A stretch of 64,000 nt of DNA from Kordia sp965224175 (GTDB lineage Bacteria > Bacteroidota > Bacteroidia > Flavobacteriales > Flavobacteriaceae). Numbering within the stretch: position 1 is the first letter of the stretch; the number at the start of each line of letters is the position of its first letter. The position numbers and the translations under genes are program-made. A model generated the notes under the pieces. The model had not been told where the DNA came from. It made no database searches and saw nothing but the letters and a program-made list of their open reading frames with translations. The stretch spans positions 4,526,001 through 4,590,000 of the forward strand of contig NZ_OZ245041.1 of assembly GCF_965224175.1 (NCBI RefSeq). Reading direction: 5' to 3'. Shown here in pieces: positions 42,762-52,858 of the stretch.

Positions 42762-45692
42762 GTGAAAAAATATATACTTAACATACTTATTCTGCTAAGT
42801 GTCATTTTTGTAAATGCACAGCATCCCATATATGAACACTTTTCAGAAAAAGATGGTTTGCCTGATATTGAATTCTACAACATGATGGAAGACAGTGAAG
42901 GGTTTATATGGCTTGCAGCGGATAAAGGTTTTTATAGATACGATGGAAACCAATTTAAACTTTACACAAATAAAGAAAAAAGAGGATTATCTGTCTTTGA
43001 ACCTAAGGAAGATCACAAAGGTCGTATTTGGTGTTGTAATATTTCAGGACAATTTTTTTATGTAGAAAATGATACGTTAATCACATTCATAGACCTAGGG
43101 CAAGAAATGGGCTGGAAGGTGGGAAACTTCTTAGTGACTGATAAATATCTGCTTATATTCACACAAGCTACAGTATATAAAGTTTCGTTAGAAACCAAAG
43201 AAATAGAAGCAAGAATTAAATTCTCAAAAGTTGGACTTGGAAGTCCTTATAAATTAGGAAATGAAATTTATGTATCTACAGGAAATAGCCTTTCAACTCT
43301 CGATTTAGAGATCAATATTCTTAATCAAATTACTTCAGAAGAAATAGAAAATGATTTAGTGAATAGATGTATTGGAAGATCTTTAATTTCGGCATATAAA
43401 GGCAAAACATACCTTACATTTGGTGATAGAGAAGGATCTATAAATCTATATCTTTTTGATGTAAATACAGGGCAATATGATAAAGTCAAACTCGAAAAAA
43501 CCTTAAGGAAAAGTAGCATTACATCCATTGACTTTTATGAAGATACCATGTTCTTATCTACGTCAAGCGGACTTTGGTTGTATACAGTACAAGCAGATGG
43601 AAGCATTGTATACAAGGACAGGTATTTTAAAGATCAGCATATCACAAAAATAGTAGTTGATAGAAGCAAAAATTTTTGGTTGACAACTCTGAGAGATGGA
43701 GTACTAGTCATTCCAAATATTCACAATTACATCTATAATTTTCCTAAAGACATGGAAAATTTTAAATGTATAGAAAAAATAAATGAAGATGTATTTTTCT
43801 TTGGTACGGCTAGTGGGAAAGCAGGTTTTTACAATATAAAAACGAATAAAATAGAATTCATAACCTTAGAAAAAAAATCAGGTATAACAGCAGTTTCCTA
43901 CGACAAAAAATTAGGATTAATCTATATCAGTCAAAAAGCAATTGCGGGAGAATATAACTTGAATACTAAAAAATATACAGCTTATCCATATTCCGCCGAA
44001 AATGCAGGAAGTATTTCCAATATGGGAGATCATTCTTTCTTCTATACCAACTATAAAGGAGCTGTAAAGGTATACAACGGAAAAGATGTATTGCGAATGG
44101 GAAAAACTCGCGCATACGTTAGTTTCTATGATACTATTACTAAGAATAGTTATGTTTCGCATGTATACGACTTCGTAAAATATGATGCTGCATTTCAAGA
44201 AAAGAAAATACGATATCAAGGCAAAAAAATCAATGCCAGAGGAATTGTAAAAACCAATGATGGAACAATTTGGGTAGCTACACTCAAAGATGGTATTTAT
44301 GGAATAAAAAACGACAGTATTACTTGTAACTATACGACAGAAAACGGATTGGTGTCTAATTATACACAGCACATAAAAAATGATGAAGACAAACTTTGGA
44401 TTGTAACCAATAAAGGAATCCAATTATTCAATCCAAAGACTCAAAAATTTAAAACGATCACCAAAAGCGATGGTGTTAGTTCGTATTTAGTAAGTGGAAT
44501 CGTTCCTTTTTCAAATCGTGTCTTATTCTCAACAAACAAAGGAATGTTTACCATTGATCGTAAAACAGCATTTGATCCCAAACCCAAGCCAGGAATTTAC
44601 TTTACAGGAATTCAAATCAATGAAAAAGATACGCTATTTCAAGAAAAATATATATTACCTCATTATCAAAATGCCATAAAACTAAGTTTCAATTCCAATG
44701 GTTTTCGCTCTAAAGAACACATTCAATATTACAGTCGCTTGTTAGGATTTAATGAAAATTGGATTGCGGTTGATGAAGGAATTGATTTTGTAAAATACAA
44801 CAGTTTGCCTGTCGGAAACTACACGTTTCAAGTAAAAGCAACTTCTAGATCACTAGCAGGAGAATCGGAAGTAAAATCAATTGATATCTCTATAAAAAGT
44901 CCATTTTGGAAGCGTACATGGTTTCTAGCTAGTGTTATACTTGCGAGTTTGCTGCTAGTAATACTTTACTACAGAAACATCTTAAAGAAACGAGATCGAC
45001 AAAAAAATAAAGAACTCGAAAAATTAGAACAAGAACGTGAGCTCGTATTTCTTAAATTAGAAAACTTACGTTCGCAAATGAATCCGCATTTTATCTTTAA
45101 TGCGTTAAACTCTATTCAAGAATACATCATTCTCAACAAAAAAAATCTAGCAAGTGATTATTTAGGCAAATTTGCCGATTTAATCCGTACCTATCTCAAT
45201 CACAGTAACAAAGGAATCATTTCGTTGCAAGATGAAATAGATTGTTTAAAAATGTATTTAGAATTGGAAGAATTACGCTTTGAAGACAAATTAATCTATA
45301 CATTCAATATAGATTCAAGCATAGATACAGATGCAATTTCCATTCCTACCATGTTAATTCAACCCTATGTAGAAAATGCGCTAAAACATGGATTATTGCA
45401 CAAAAAAGATAACCGAAGATTAAATATTACACTAGAAACTTCTCGCCAAAAAGGTATTATCACCTGTTTAGTAGAAGATAATGGTGTTGGAAGAGCAAGA
45501 GCATTATCTATTAAACAAAAGAAAGATAAAATATATAAACCTTTTGGAACACAAGCTACCCAAGATCGTTTGGATTTGCTGAATTACGGAAAAGAACAGC
45601 AAATAGGTGTTGCAATAGAAGACTTATTTGATACTATTACCAAAGAGCCAAGTGGTACCAAAGTTGTAATAACCATTCCAATTAAAAAATAA
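42762..45692 (+). CDS. Two-component regulator-propeller histidine kinase, LytS type (kinase 2)
   Basis: 976 residues, starting at a GTG. Signal peptide (ILNILILLSVIFVNAQ), then a periplasmic beta-propeller of regulator-propeller repeats (EDSEGFIWLAADKGFYRYDG, EDHKGRIWCCN, IWVATLKDGIYGIKNDS) to about residue 640, a Y_Y_Y domain (about 650-715), one transmembrane helix (WFLASVILASLLLVILYY) and a transmitter with His776 in SQMNPHFIFNALNSIQEYI and an ATPase domain (IPTMLIQPYVENALKHGLLH). The propeller would read an extracytoplasmic signal. It is followed after 27 bp by the regulator gene. Confidence 0.93.
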   Translation: MKKYILNILILLSVIFVNAQHPIYEHFSEKDGLPDIEFYNMMEDSEGFIWLAADKGFYRYDGNQFKLYTNKEKRGLSVFEPKEDHKGRIWCCNISGQFFYVENDTLITFIDLGQEMGWKVGNFLVTDKYLLIFTQATVYKVSLETKEIEARIKFSKVGLGSPYKLGNEIYVSTGNSLSTLDLEINILNQITSEEIENDLVNRCIGRSLISAYKGKTYLTFGDREGSINLYLFDVNTGQYDKVKLEKTLRKSSITSIDFYEDTMFLSTSSGLWLYTVQADGSIVYKDRYFKDQHITKIVVDRSKNFWLTTLRDGVLVIPNIHNYIYNFPKDMENFKCIEKINEDVFFFGTASGKAGFYNIKTNKIEFITLEKKSGITAVSYDKKLGLIYISQKAIAGEYNLNTKKYTAYPYSAENAGSISNMGDHSFFYTNYKGAVKVYNGKDVLRMGKTRAYVSFYDTITKNSYVSHVYDFVKYDAAFQEKKIRYQGKKINARGIVKTNDGTIWVATLKDGIYGIKNDSITCNYTTENGLVSNYTQHIKNDEDKLWIVTNKGIQLFNPKTQKFKTITKSDGVSSYLVSGIVPFSNRVLFSTNKGMFTIDRKTAFDPKPKPGIYFTGIQINEKDTLFQEKYILPHYQNAIKLSFNSNGFRSKEHIQYYSRLLGFNENWIAVDEGIDFVKYNSLPVGNYTFQVKATSRSLAGESEVKSIDISIKSPFWKRTWFLASVILASLLLVILYYRNILKKRDRQKNKELEKLEQERELVFLKLENLRSQMNPHFIFNALNSIQEYIILNKKNLASDYLGKFADLIRTYLNHSNKGIISLQDEIDCLKMYLELEELRFEDKLIYTFNIDSSIDTDAISIPTMLIQPYVENALKHGLLHKKDNRRLNITLETSRQKGIITCLVEDNGVGRARALSIKQKKDKIYKPFGTQATQDRLDLLNYGKEQQIGVAIEDLFDTITKEPSGTKVVITIPIKK

Positions 45693-45719
45693 CCTATAAA
45701 CATTCAATATACCTGAGCC

Positions 45720-46472
45720 ATGAAAGTAATTATTATTGACGATGAACGAAAAGCAAGAAACTTATTGCAAATACTAATCTCTGAAAATTGCCCAAAGATT
45801 ACAGAAATCTTTGAAGCAGAGGATTTGCTTTCAGGAATTGAACTGATCAAAAAAGAACAACCGCAAATTGTCTTCCTAGATATTGAAATGCCACAGCATT
45901 CTGGTTTGGAAATCTTGGACTTTATAGAAAAAGGGAATTTCAATTTTGAAATTATTTTTACAACAGCATATAGTGAATACGCCATCAAAGCCTTTCAGCT
46001 TTCAGCTATTGATTACTTATTAAAACCTGTGCGTGCAACACAAATACAGGAAGCTGTAGAAAAAGCAATAAAACATATTGGAAAATCGCAAATCAATATC
46101 AAATTAGAAGAACTCAAAAAAAGTTTGGCGTCCTCTAATTTCAATAAAATAGGATTGCCTTTTTCTGACGGATTCAAATTTGTAGACTTCAACGAGATCA
46201 TCTTACTAGAAGCGGATGGAATGTACACTAAAATTACTACGGTCAATGATTCTGAAATCTTAGTAAGTAAACCTTTAAAACATTTTGTGTCCTTGTTAGA
46301 AAAAATAAGCACCTTCTACAAACCGCATCGTTCGTATCTTATCAATCTTAAATACATCAAAGAATACATCAAAAAAGATGGCGGTTACATTGTAATGGAC
46401 AATAATGAAACAGTTTCTATTTCGAAAGACAAAAAAGAAGAGTTTCTGGCAATTGTTCAAAACATCGGATAG
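45720..46472 (+). CDS. LytTR response regulator
   Basis: 250 residues. CheY-like receiver (1-120) with Asp7, Asp8 and phospho-acceptor Asp54 (IVFLDIEMPQHSG), Thr near 81 and Lys102 (YLLKPVRA). A LytTR DNA-binding domain fills about 140-248 (GFKFVDFNEIILLEADGMYT, FYKPHRSYLINLKYIKEY). LytTR proteins bind pairs of direct repeats about 21-22 bp apart. It is co-transcribed with kinase 2 and is the only response regulator in the window, so it likely serves both kinases. Candidate sites lie before both kinases and three downstream genes. Confidence 0.95.
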   Translation: MKVIIIDDERKARNLLQILISENCPKITEIFEAEDLLSGIELIKKEQPQIVFLDIEMPQHSGLEILDFIEKGNFNFEIIFTTAYSEYAIKAFQLSAIDYLLKPVRATQIQEAVEKAIKHIGKSQINIKLEELKKSLASSNFNKIGLPFSDGFKFVDFNEIILLEADGMYTKITTVNDSEILVSKPLKHFVSLLEKISTFYKPHRSYLINLKYIKEYIKKDGGYIVMDNNETVSISKDKKEEFLAIVQNIG

Positions 46473-46546
46473 TTTTTGAAAGAAAAAACACTCGGCAATT
46501 ATTGATAAATCCGAAGAAAGTTATTTCAAAAAAAACACTAAAAACG

Positions 46547-46612
46547 TTTAGCAGTTCAAAACTAACTTTCAGAAGATAAACCTACATACAGCTCTGCTGC
46601 TAAATACTTTTG
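46547..46612 (+). promoter_or_regulatory. Direct-repeat promoter of the large secreted protein (site b)
   Basis: Half-sites TTTAGCAGTTCA (from 46547) and TTCAGAAGATAA (from 46568) are 21 bp apart. The -7 element TACTTTTG (46605-46612) is perfect and begins 58 bp after the first half-site. The words CTAAATACTTTT around the -7 are shared with site c. Confidence 0.7.
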
Positions 46613-46639
46613 ACTTCACAAACTATAAATTATAAATAA

Positions 46640-49600
46640 ATGAAGACAAAAGTACTTTTAATATTACTTTTTATAAGTTTAACTACTTACGCAAGTGCTC
46701 GAACTACAAGTTCTGAAAGCGAAAACAGTTCAACTTGCTTACCAGAAAATGTGTCCATATTCAATGTTGGACCAAACGCAGCAGAAGTATCTTGGACGTC
46801 TATTTCAACAAATACAACGTTGCGATATGTGCAATTAGGATTTCCTTTTTCTCTAGGAACTGATATCTCCAACATTTCAGGAAACACACAAACGATTTCA
46901 GGATTAAATTCCAATACAACGTATGAAGTGTATTTACAAGGAAATTGTAATGGCTCTCAATCGGCTTGGACTTTAGCAACAAATTTTACCACATTAAGTG
47001 GAAGTATTATTCATGTAAATCATGCAGCTTCAGGAGCAGATGATGGTACAAGTTGGAATAATGCTTTTACAAAATTAGAAGACGCCTTAGCGACTGCAAC
47101 AGGAAATGATCAAGTATGGGTAGCGCAAGGAACGTATGTGCCAACAACAACCAATACTAATACACGAAAGGCAACTTTCAGTGTATTGACAGGAACAAAA
47201 CTGTATGGAGGGTTTAACGGTACGGAAACCGCTATCTCAGAAAGAGACATTGAAGCAAACCTTACAATACTAAGTGGAGATTTAAATGGCGATGATAATA
47301 ATGTGATTACTCATACGGAAGCTACGCGACAAGACAATGCGTATCACGTTGTCAGTATGAGAAGAAATATCAATAATGTATTAATTGATGGATTTACTAT
47401 TTCAGGAGGAAATGCAAATGGAAGTACTGTATCTTGGGGATCTGTTCTTACGCAATTTTCAGACTCAAAAGGAGCTGCAATTTACTTAAATCCAGTAGTA
47501 ACAGGAGAAAATGTAACAGCAACGATTCAAAATTGTATTTTAGAAAAAAACTCAGCAACAAACAATAGTGTTTTTGCAGGTTTTGGACCTATAAATGCAG
47601 CAACTTTCAATAGAGACTTTACAGGAAATTTTACAAACTGTATCGTTAAAAATAATTATTCTTTAAACTCAGCAGCCTTTCAGTATCACGGATCTACAGG
47701 TCAAGGATACAATGCGTATGGAACAATAACTAACAGCTTGTTTTATAATAATACTTCTGTAAATGGATCATCTTGTCTAGCTTTAATAACAAGTAATGCA
47801 AATGGCGGAAACACAGGAGGAATGAATGTTACTATAGTCAATGCAACTTTTGCGAATAATACAGGTGCTAGTGGAAGTGTTGTTGAAATGACCAGAGCTT
47901 CTAATAGTAGAATAAGAAATTCAATCATTCATGATAACGGAAGTACAACACCATTTACAATCACAACATCAGGATCTACTGTAACCAACAGTATTATTGA
48001 AGGTGGACAACAAGGAGGAACAAATGTTGATCCGCTATTTGTCAATAGTAGTGTCAATCTATTTCAATTAAATACAGGTTCGCCAGCTATTGACGCAGGA
48101 GACAATACTTTTATTTCCAATTCTATTCTATATGACATCAGTGGCGGTAATCGTTTTGTCAATACTACAGTGGATATGGGCGCTTATGAATACGGGAATT
48201 TAGATTGTTCTTCAGTGCCAACGAATATTGTTGTAAGTAATGAAACATTTACCTCAGTAGATGTCTCATGGACACCAGGAGGAGCTGAAACTGTTTGGGA
48301 CATTATGTATACTCCTGTAGGAACGACAGATGATGTGCTTGTTTCTAATGTTAGCAATCCTTTTACAATAACAGGATTAAATCCTAATACTTCGTATGAA
48401 ATAGCTGTGAGAGCTTCCTGTATATCTTCTTCAGGAACATATTCATCTAATGCAACTTTTCAAACGGTTAACCCAGTAATTTTTGTTGATGATAGCGCCA
48501 CAGGATTAAATAACGGATCTTCATGGGCAGATGCTTTTACAAAGTTAGAAGATGCTTTGGCAATTGCTACAGTTGAAACACCAATTTGGGTAGCAGAAGG
48601 TACATACATTCCAAGTACTACGAATGCAAACCCTAGAAAAGCAACATTTACAATACCAGGAAGAGTTAAAATGTATGGAGGATTTAACGCAACAGAAACT
48701 GATATATCGCAAAGAAATCCAAAAACAAATGTTACCATATTATCAGGAGATTTAAACGGAGATGATAATGCGAATATTGTTGATACAGAAACAACAAGAC
48801 AAGACAACTCTTATCACGTAGTTTCTATCAGAGGAGATGTTCAAAATATAGTAGTTGACGGTTTTACAATAACTGGAGGAAATGCAAACGGTGCAGCAAA
48901 CAATAGTTGTTCAACGCCAGCGATAGATCAATCTTTTGACTTAAGAGGTGGAGCAATCTATGTAAATCCATATGCTTCTAATAGTCTTTTAACAGCTAGA
49001 TTTGCAAACTGTATCCTAGAAAAAAATACAGGAACTAGTGTTGCTGTATACTCAGCTTTTACGCCTTGTGGAGTAGGATTTATGACGCATGATGTAAATT
49101 TTGAATCGTGTATTATCAGAGATAATTATTCTCAAGACTTAGCTGCCATGCTTTTTTCGGGAGCGCAACAATTTAGCCTTTTTGGAAAAGGATCTGTTGT
49201 GAACAGTTTATTCTATAACAATACATCATTAAATAACTCTTCTTGTTTGTACTTAGGCGCAAGCTCAGGAGGAAATGCAACAGGTTTAGAATTTGAATTG
49301 ATCAATTCGACACTCTCAAATAACAATGGAGTAAATGATAATGTTATTACAATGGTTCAAGCTTCAAATAGTACTATTGAGAATAGTATTATTTATGGAA
49401 ACGGATCAGGATCAGGATTTCCTATCGCCATTACAACTTCCTTTTCTGTGGTAAACAATAGTATTGTTGAACTTGGTATGATTGCTGGAGATAATAGCGA
49501 TCCATTATTTGTAGATCCTGCAAACAATGATTTTACACTACAAGCAAGTTCGCCAGCAATAGACGCAGGAAGTAATGCTTCTTTACCAGCTGCTATCGTT

Positions 49601-50443
49601 GAAGATTTAAACGGAAACAATCGTACCGTTAATGCTACAGTAGATATGGGTGCATTTGAATATGATGCAAACTTAAATGTAGTTGTTAGTCCAAAAATAT
49701 ATCTACAAGGTGCTATGTTTGGCGCAAGTGCCTCACTAATGAATGACGACTTACGAACAGGAAATTATATACCAACAACATCTATGTATCCTGACGGGGC
49801 AACATGTGACGCGGCAGTTTTAACAGTAACAGGAAATGATGCTATTGTTGATTGGGTTTGGGTTGAATTAAGAGACGGAACAACGAATACAACGATCATA
49901 GATTCGCAATCGGCATTATTACAACGAGATGGTGATGTAGTTGGAACAGACGGAAGTTCGCCTTTAACTTTTAATAAATTAAGTGGTAATTATCACATCG
50001 TTGTCAAGCACAGAAATCACTTGGGTATTATGACAAGTAATACGATCAACTTAACAACAATAAATACAATTGTAGATTTTACAGACGCAAACAATCAAAT
50101 CACTTATGGAACTAATGCACAAACAACTTTTGGAGTACCAAACGGTACAGTCGCTATGTGGGCAGGAAATGTGAATGGAGATACAATTGTACAGTATTCT
50201 GGAACTACACCTGATGCGCCAGGTATTTTATCTGAAGTATTAAATGATTCAGGAAACTTCTTAAACTTTCCTACATACGTATTGAATGGATATGAAGTAT
50301 ACGATATCAACATGGACGGAAATACACAGTACACAGGAACTACACCTGATACGCCTTTCATTCTTCAAAATGTATTAGCACATCCAGGAAACTTCTTAAA
50401 CTTTAGTACGTATCAAATCGAAGAACAATTACCAGAAAACTAA
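46640..50443 (+). CDS. Large secreted protein with two FN3 plus beta-helix (pectin-lyase-like) units
   Basis: 1267 residues with a signal peptide (VLLILLFISLTTYASA). An FN3 domain (about 35-115) is followed by a right-handed beta-helix region (about 120-515) of the choice-of-anchor type. The same pair is repeated (FN3 525-605; helix 610-1010). Matching segments include SWNNAFTKLEDALATATG and SWADAFTKLEDALAIATV, and both units contain TILSGDLNGDDN. The C-terminal 250 residues contain two copies of a GTTPDxPxIL...PGNFLNF element. No T9SS type A domain is visible at its end, although its neighbours have one. Probably an extracellular adhesin or carbohydrate-binding protein; the ligand is unknown. 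Confidence 0.85.
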   Translation: MKTKVLLILLFISLTTYASARTTSSESENSSTCLPENVSIFNVGPNAAEVSWTSISTNTTLRYVQLGFPFSLGTDISNISGNTQTISGLNSNTTYEVYLQGNCNGSQSAWTLATNFTTLSGSIIHVNHAASGADDGTSWNNAFTKLEDALATATGNDQVWVAQGTYVPTTTNTNTRKATFSVLTGTKLYGGFNGTETAISERDIEANLTILSGDLNGDDNNVITHTEATRQDNAYHVVSMRRNINNVLIDGFTISGGNANGSTVSWGSVLTQFSDSKGAAIYLNPVVTGENVTATIQNCILEKNSATNNSVFAGFGPINAATFNRDFTGNFTNCIVKNNYSLNSAAFQYHGSTGQGYNAYGTITNSLFYNNTSVNGSSCLALITSNANGGNTGGMNVTIVNATFANNTGASGSVVEMTRASNSRIRNSIIHDNGSTTPFTITTSGSTVTNSIIEGGQQGGTNVDPLFVNSSVNLFQLNTGSPAIDAGDNTFISNSILYDISGGNRFVNTTVDMGAYEYGNLDCSSVPTNIVVSNETFTSVDVSWTPGGAETVWDIMYTPVGTTDDVLVSNVSNPFTITGLNPNTSYEIAVRASCISSSGTYSSNATFQTVNPVIFVDDSATGLNNGSSWADAFTKLEDALAIATVETPIWVAEGTYIPSTTNANPRKATFTIPGRVKMYGGFNATETDISQRNPKTNVTILSGDLNGDDNANIVDTETTRQDNSYHVVSIRGDVQNIVVDGFTITGGNANGAANNSCSTPAIDQSFDLRGGAIYVNPYASNSLLTARFANCILEKNTGTSVAVYSAFTPCGVGFMTHDVNFESCIIRDNYSQDLAAMLFSGAQQFSLFGKGSVVNSLFYNNTSLNNSSCLYLGASSGGNATGLEFELINSTLSNNNGVNDNVITMVQASNSTIENSIIYGNGSGSGFPIAITTSFSVVNNSIVELGMIAGDNSDPLFVDPANNDFTLQASSPAIDAGSNASLPAAIVEDLNGNNRTVNATVDMGAFEYDANLNVVVSPKIYLQGAMFGASASLMNDDLRTGNYIPTTSMYPDGATCDAAVLTVTGNDAIVDWVWVELRDGTTNTTIIDSQSALLQRDGDVVGTDGSSPLTFNKLSGNYHIVVKHRNHLGIMTSNTINLTTINTIVDFTDANNQITYGTNAQTTFGVPNGTVAMWAGNVNGDTIVQYSGTTPDAPGILSEVLNDSGNFLNFPTYVLNGYEVYDINMDGNTQYTGTTPDTPFILQNVLAHPGNFLNFSTYQIEEQLPEN

Positions 50444-50463
50444 ATAATAGATAAAATAATTAC

Positions 50464-51282
50464 ATGATGAAAAAAATAATTTCAACTATATATCTTACCG
50501 TACTATTTGCTTTGTTTTCAAACATCGTAAATGCTCAAGATGGATATACGTACACTTTGCAACATAATGGCGGATATAGTTTTACAGTACAAGCAGTTCC
50601 TAATACAAGTGCTAACAATTTTGCAACTTCGGTACAGAGTTACGGATTTACATTAATAATTCCAGATGGTGTTACTATAACAGCAACAACTTCGTTAGGA
50701 GCAGCAGCAAACGTTACATTTTTTGATGGGAATAATGTTTCAATGCCAACTATTGATGGATATTTAATCACAGAAACCTTAGGAAGTCCTATGTCATTAT
50801 CAGCGCCATCAGCAGGTACAAATTCTGATGTTTTTACATTCACTGTCAATGCAAATCCAACAAGTGGAGAGCTGAAAGTTTTAGAAAATAATTCAACACT
50901 AGCAACTACAGTGACATCTTTAAAATCTTTTATGCAAGCAGATATGATAGATAATGGAATGGCTCAATTTGTGAATGTTGTAGATCCAAATGCTGCTGCT
51001 GTCTCGGGAATGAGCACGTTTAATTTTGCGACATTAAGCGTAAATGATGTTCAACTTACAGAAAATCAATTGGAAATTTATCCAAATCCAGCTTCTGACA
51101 TGATCAATATTCAAACAAATAGTAACATAAGTAATGTAGCTATTTATAATATATCAGGGAAAAAGGTGCTACAAGCCAATAGAACAGATATTAATATTTC
51201 AAGACTATCACAAGGAATGTACATTCTAAAAATTACTTCCGATAATGGTGCGCAAATCACCAAACGTTTTATCAAGCAATAA
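50464..51282 (+). CDS. T9SS cargo protein, type A sorting domain (cargo 1)
   Basis: 272 residues with a signal peptide (IISTIYLTVLFALFSNIVNA). The mature region (25-190) is beta-rich and rich in Thr, Ser and Asn (GYTYTLQHNGGYSFTVQAVP), resembling a cohesin- or Ig-like fold but not assigned. The last 70 residues are a type A sorting domain: LEIYPNPASDMINIQ, VAIYNISGKKVLQ and LSQGMYILKITSDNG, ending in basic KRFIKQ. It follows the large protein by 20 bp and is probably in the same operon; since that protein lacks a sorting domain, they may be partners. Confidence 0.88.
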   Translation: MMKKIISTIYLTVLFALFSNIVNAQDGYTYTLQHNGGYSFTVQAVPNTSANNFATSVQSYGFTLIIPDGVTITATTSLGAAANVTFFDGNNVSMPTIDGYLITETLGSPMSLSAPSAGTNSDVFTFTVNANPTSGELKVLENNSTLATTVTSLKSFMQADMIDNGMAQFVNVVDPNAAAVSGMSTFNFATLSVNDVQLTENQLEIYPNPASDMINIQTNSNISNVAIYNISGKKVLQANRTDINISRLSQGMYILKITSDNGAQITKRFIKQ

Positions 51283-51304
51283 TTTATAGTTTACATTATT
51301 GTAT

Positions 51305-51336
51305 AAATCCTGTAAGAGTAGTTGCTTACAGGATTT
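51305..51336 (+). terminator. Terminator after cargo 1
   Basis: AAATCCTGTAAG and CTTACAGGATTT form a perfect 12-bp stem with an 8-nt loop, 22 bp after the stop; the T-run is weak (TTTCTCTTT). Confidence 0.75.
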
Positions 51337-51399
51337 CTCTTTGGTCTTTTTAAAATAATCACAAAAAACAACGCATTCTATGCGCTTTATAATATATAC

Positions 51400-52815
51400 A
51401 TGAAAACTATTATAATGATGATGACAATCATGGTATGCATTACGTATTCTATGTTTGGTCAAAACTTTTCAGAAGAAACAAATACGCCTTTTGTAGGTGT
51501 AAACGGAATAAGCGCTATACAATTAGGTGATGTAGATGGTGATGGCGATTTGGATATTATTGGGATTTTAGGAGGAACAACAGCAAAACTTTATAAAAAT
51601 AATGGAGCAGGAATCTACACAGAAGAAACAAACGGATTTATAACAGATACAGTACAATATCTCCGATTTGTAGATATAGAACAAGACGGCGATGTTGATA
51701 TTTTTGTCATTAGAAACGTATCTACATCAGGAATTATTTGGGAATTTGATTTATATGAAAATAACGGACAAGGGATATTTGCAAAACATATAACTTCTGG
51801 AATCACAAATGCTTTTGATAATGTATCAGCAAAACTTCAATTCGCTTTTGGAGATGTAGATGGTGATGGCGATATGGACATGACGCTATCAGGATTTACC
51901 AACCAGTTTTCTGCAAAAATATGGCGATATGATGGTAACTATACATTCACAGAATCTTTTTCAGGAATCTTACAAGTTGTTGATGGAAAAACACAATTCA
52001 CTGACATAGATAATGATGGCGATCAAGACTTATTAGTTATTGGACAAACTGTAAACTCTGCTTTTTATCATAAATACTTTAATAATGGATCAGGCAGTTT
52101 TTCACTTGGAAATGTAGATAGTGTAGAAGGTTCTTTCTTTGGAGACTTTGATATAGCTGATGTAGATGACGACGGCGATTTAGACGCAGTTCAGGTAGGA
52201 GCTAATCGTTCTACGACTGTTATAACGACACATCGAAACAATGGAGCAGGACAGTTTAGTTTATATTTTGGTGTTCCTGCATCAAATTATGGAGCGTTGT
52301 CTACTGTAAAATTTGCTGACTTTAATAATGATGGCGATGTAGATATGATCGCTGCTAGTAGAAGTGCTTCACCAAAAATGAATATCTTCTTAAATACAGG
52401 TACAGGAAATTTTGTTCCTATGACGGGACAATCTTTTGCTAGTTTTAATCTTTCTGTAGAAGTACAAGTTGGAGATATAGACAATGATGGAGATATAGAT
52501 ATTATACAAAGCTATCAAACGGCTGGTATAGGAATGTATACAACTAAAATTTATAAAAACAGTTTAGCAACACTTTCTACGGAAGAATTTGAAGCAAAAA
52601 ACATATTTCTATATCCAAATCCAACCAAAAATGTGATAACCATTCAGACGCCTGAAACAATCAAAAATAGTATTGTATATAACATCTTGGGAGAAGAAAT
52701 GTTTCAAACAAATGAAACATCGATACACCTTTCTCATCTATCAAAAGGACTCTACATGATACAAATGGAAATGCAGGATGGAATAATCATCACGAGAAAA
52801 ATTATCAAAGAATAA
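51400..52815 (+). CDS. T9SS cargo protein with FG-GAP/VCBS repeats (cargo 2)
   Basis: 471 residues from the ATG at 51400 (MKTIIMMMTIMVCITYSMFG, a signal peptide); the longer frame to 51322 runs over a terminator and is rejected. Residues 30-395 contain about six FG-GAP/VCBS units with calcium-binding loops such as LGDVDGDGDLDIIG, FGDVDGDGDMDMTL, FTDIDNDGDQDLLV and VGDIDNDGDIDIIQ, forming a beta-propeller. A type A sorting domain ends the protein (IFLYPNPTKNVITIQ, YNILGEEMFQ, LSKGLYMIQMEMQDG). No direct-repeat promoter was found before this gene, unlike its neighbours. Confidence 0.9.
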   Translation: MKTIIMMMTIMVCITYSMFGQNFSEETNTPFVGVNGISAIQLGDVDGDGDLDIIGILGGTTAKLYKNNGAGIYTEETNGFITDTVQYLRFVDIEQDGDVDIFVIRNVSTSGIIWEFDLYENNGQGIFAKHITSGITNAFDNVSAKLQFAFGDVDGDGDMDMTLSGFTNQFSAKIWRYDGNYTFTESFSGILQVVDGKTQFTDIDNDGDQDLLVIGQTVNSAFYHKYFNNGSGSFSLGNVDSVEGSFFGDFDIADVDDDGDLDAVQVGANRSTTVITTHRNNGAGQFSLYFGVPASNYGALSTVKFADFNNDGDVDMIAASRSASPKMNIFLNTGTGNFVPMTGQSFASFNLSVEVQVGDIDNDGDIDIIQSYQTAGIGMYTTKIYKNSLATLSTEEFEAKNIFLYPNPTKNVITIQTPETIKNSIVYNILGEEMFQTNETSIHLSHLSKGLYMIQMEMQDGIIITRKIIKE

Positions 52816-52858
52816 ATCGTCATTCTGAAGCTAACAAATAATGCACGAATTATAAATT

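Noticed and set aside
43917..44423. Open frame of 168 codons on the minus strand inside kinase 2
   Set aside because: It is antisense to propeller repeats of a well-supported kinase, with no family features.
46561..46569. Reverse-strand AAAGTTAGT next to site b as an extra LytTR site
   Set aside because: A 9-bp degenerate consensus is expected often in AT-rich DNA, and its phase does not fit the other sites.
48460..48807. Open frame of 115 codons opposite the large secreted protein
   Set aside because: Shadow of the second beta-helix unit; the sense frame has clear domain duplication.
51283..51399. Search for the TTYAGMA direct repeat before cargo 2
   Set aside because: Only TTTATAGTTTAC-like words are present and no second half-site at 21 bp, so this gene was left out of the proposed regulon.
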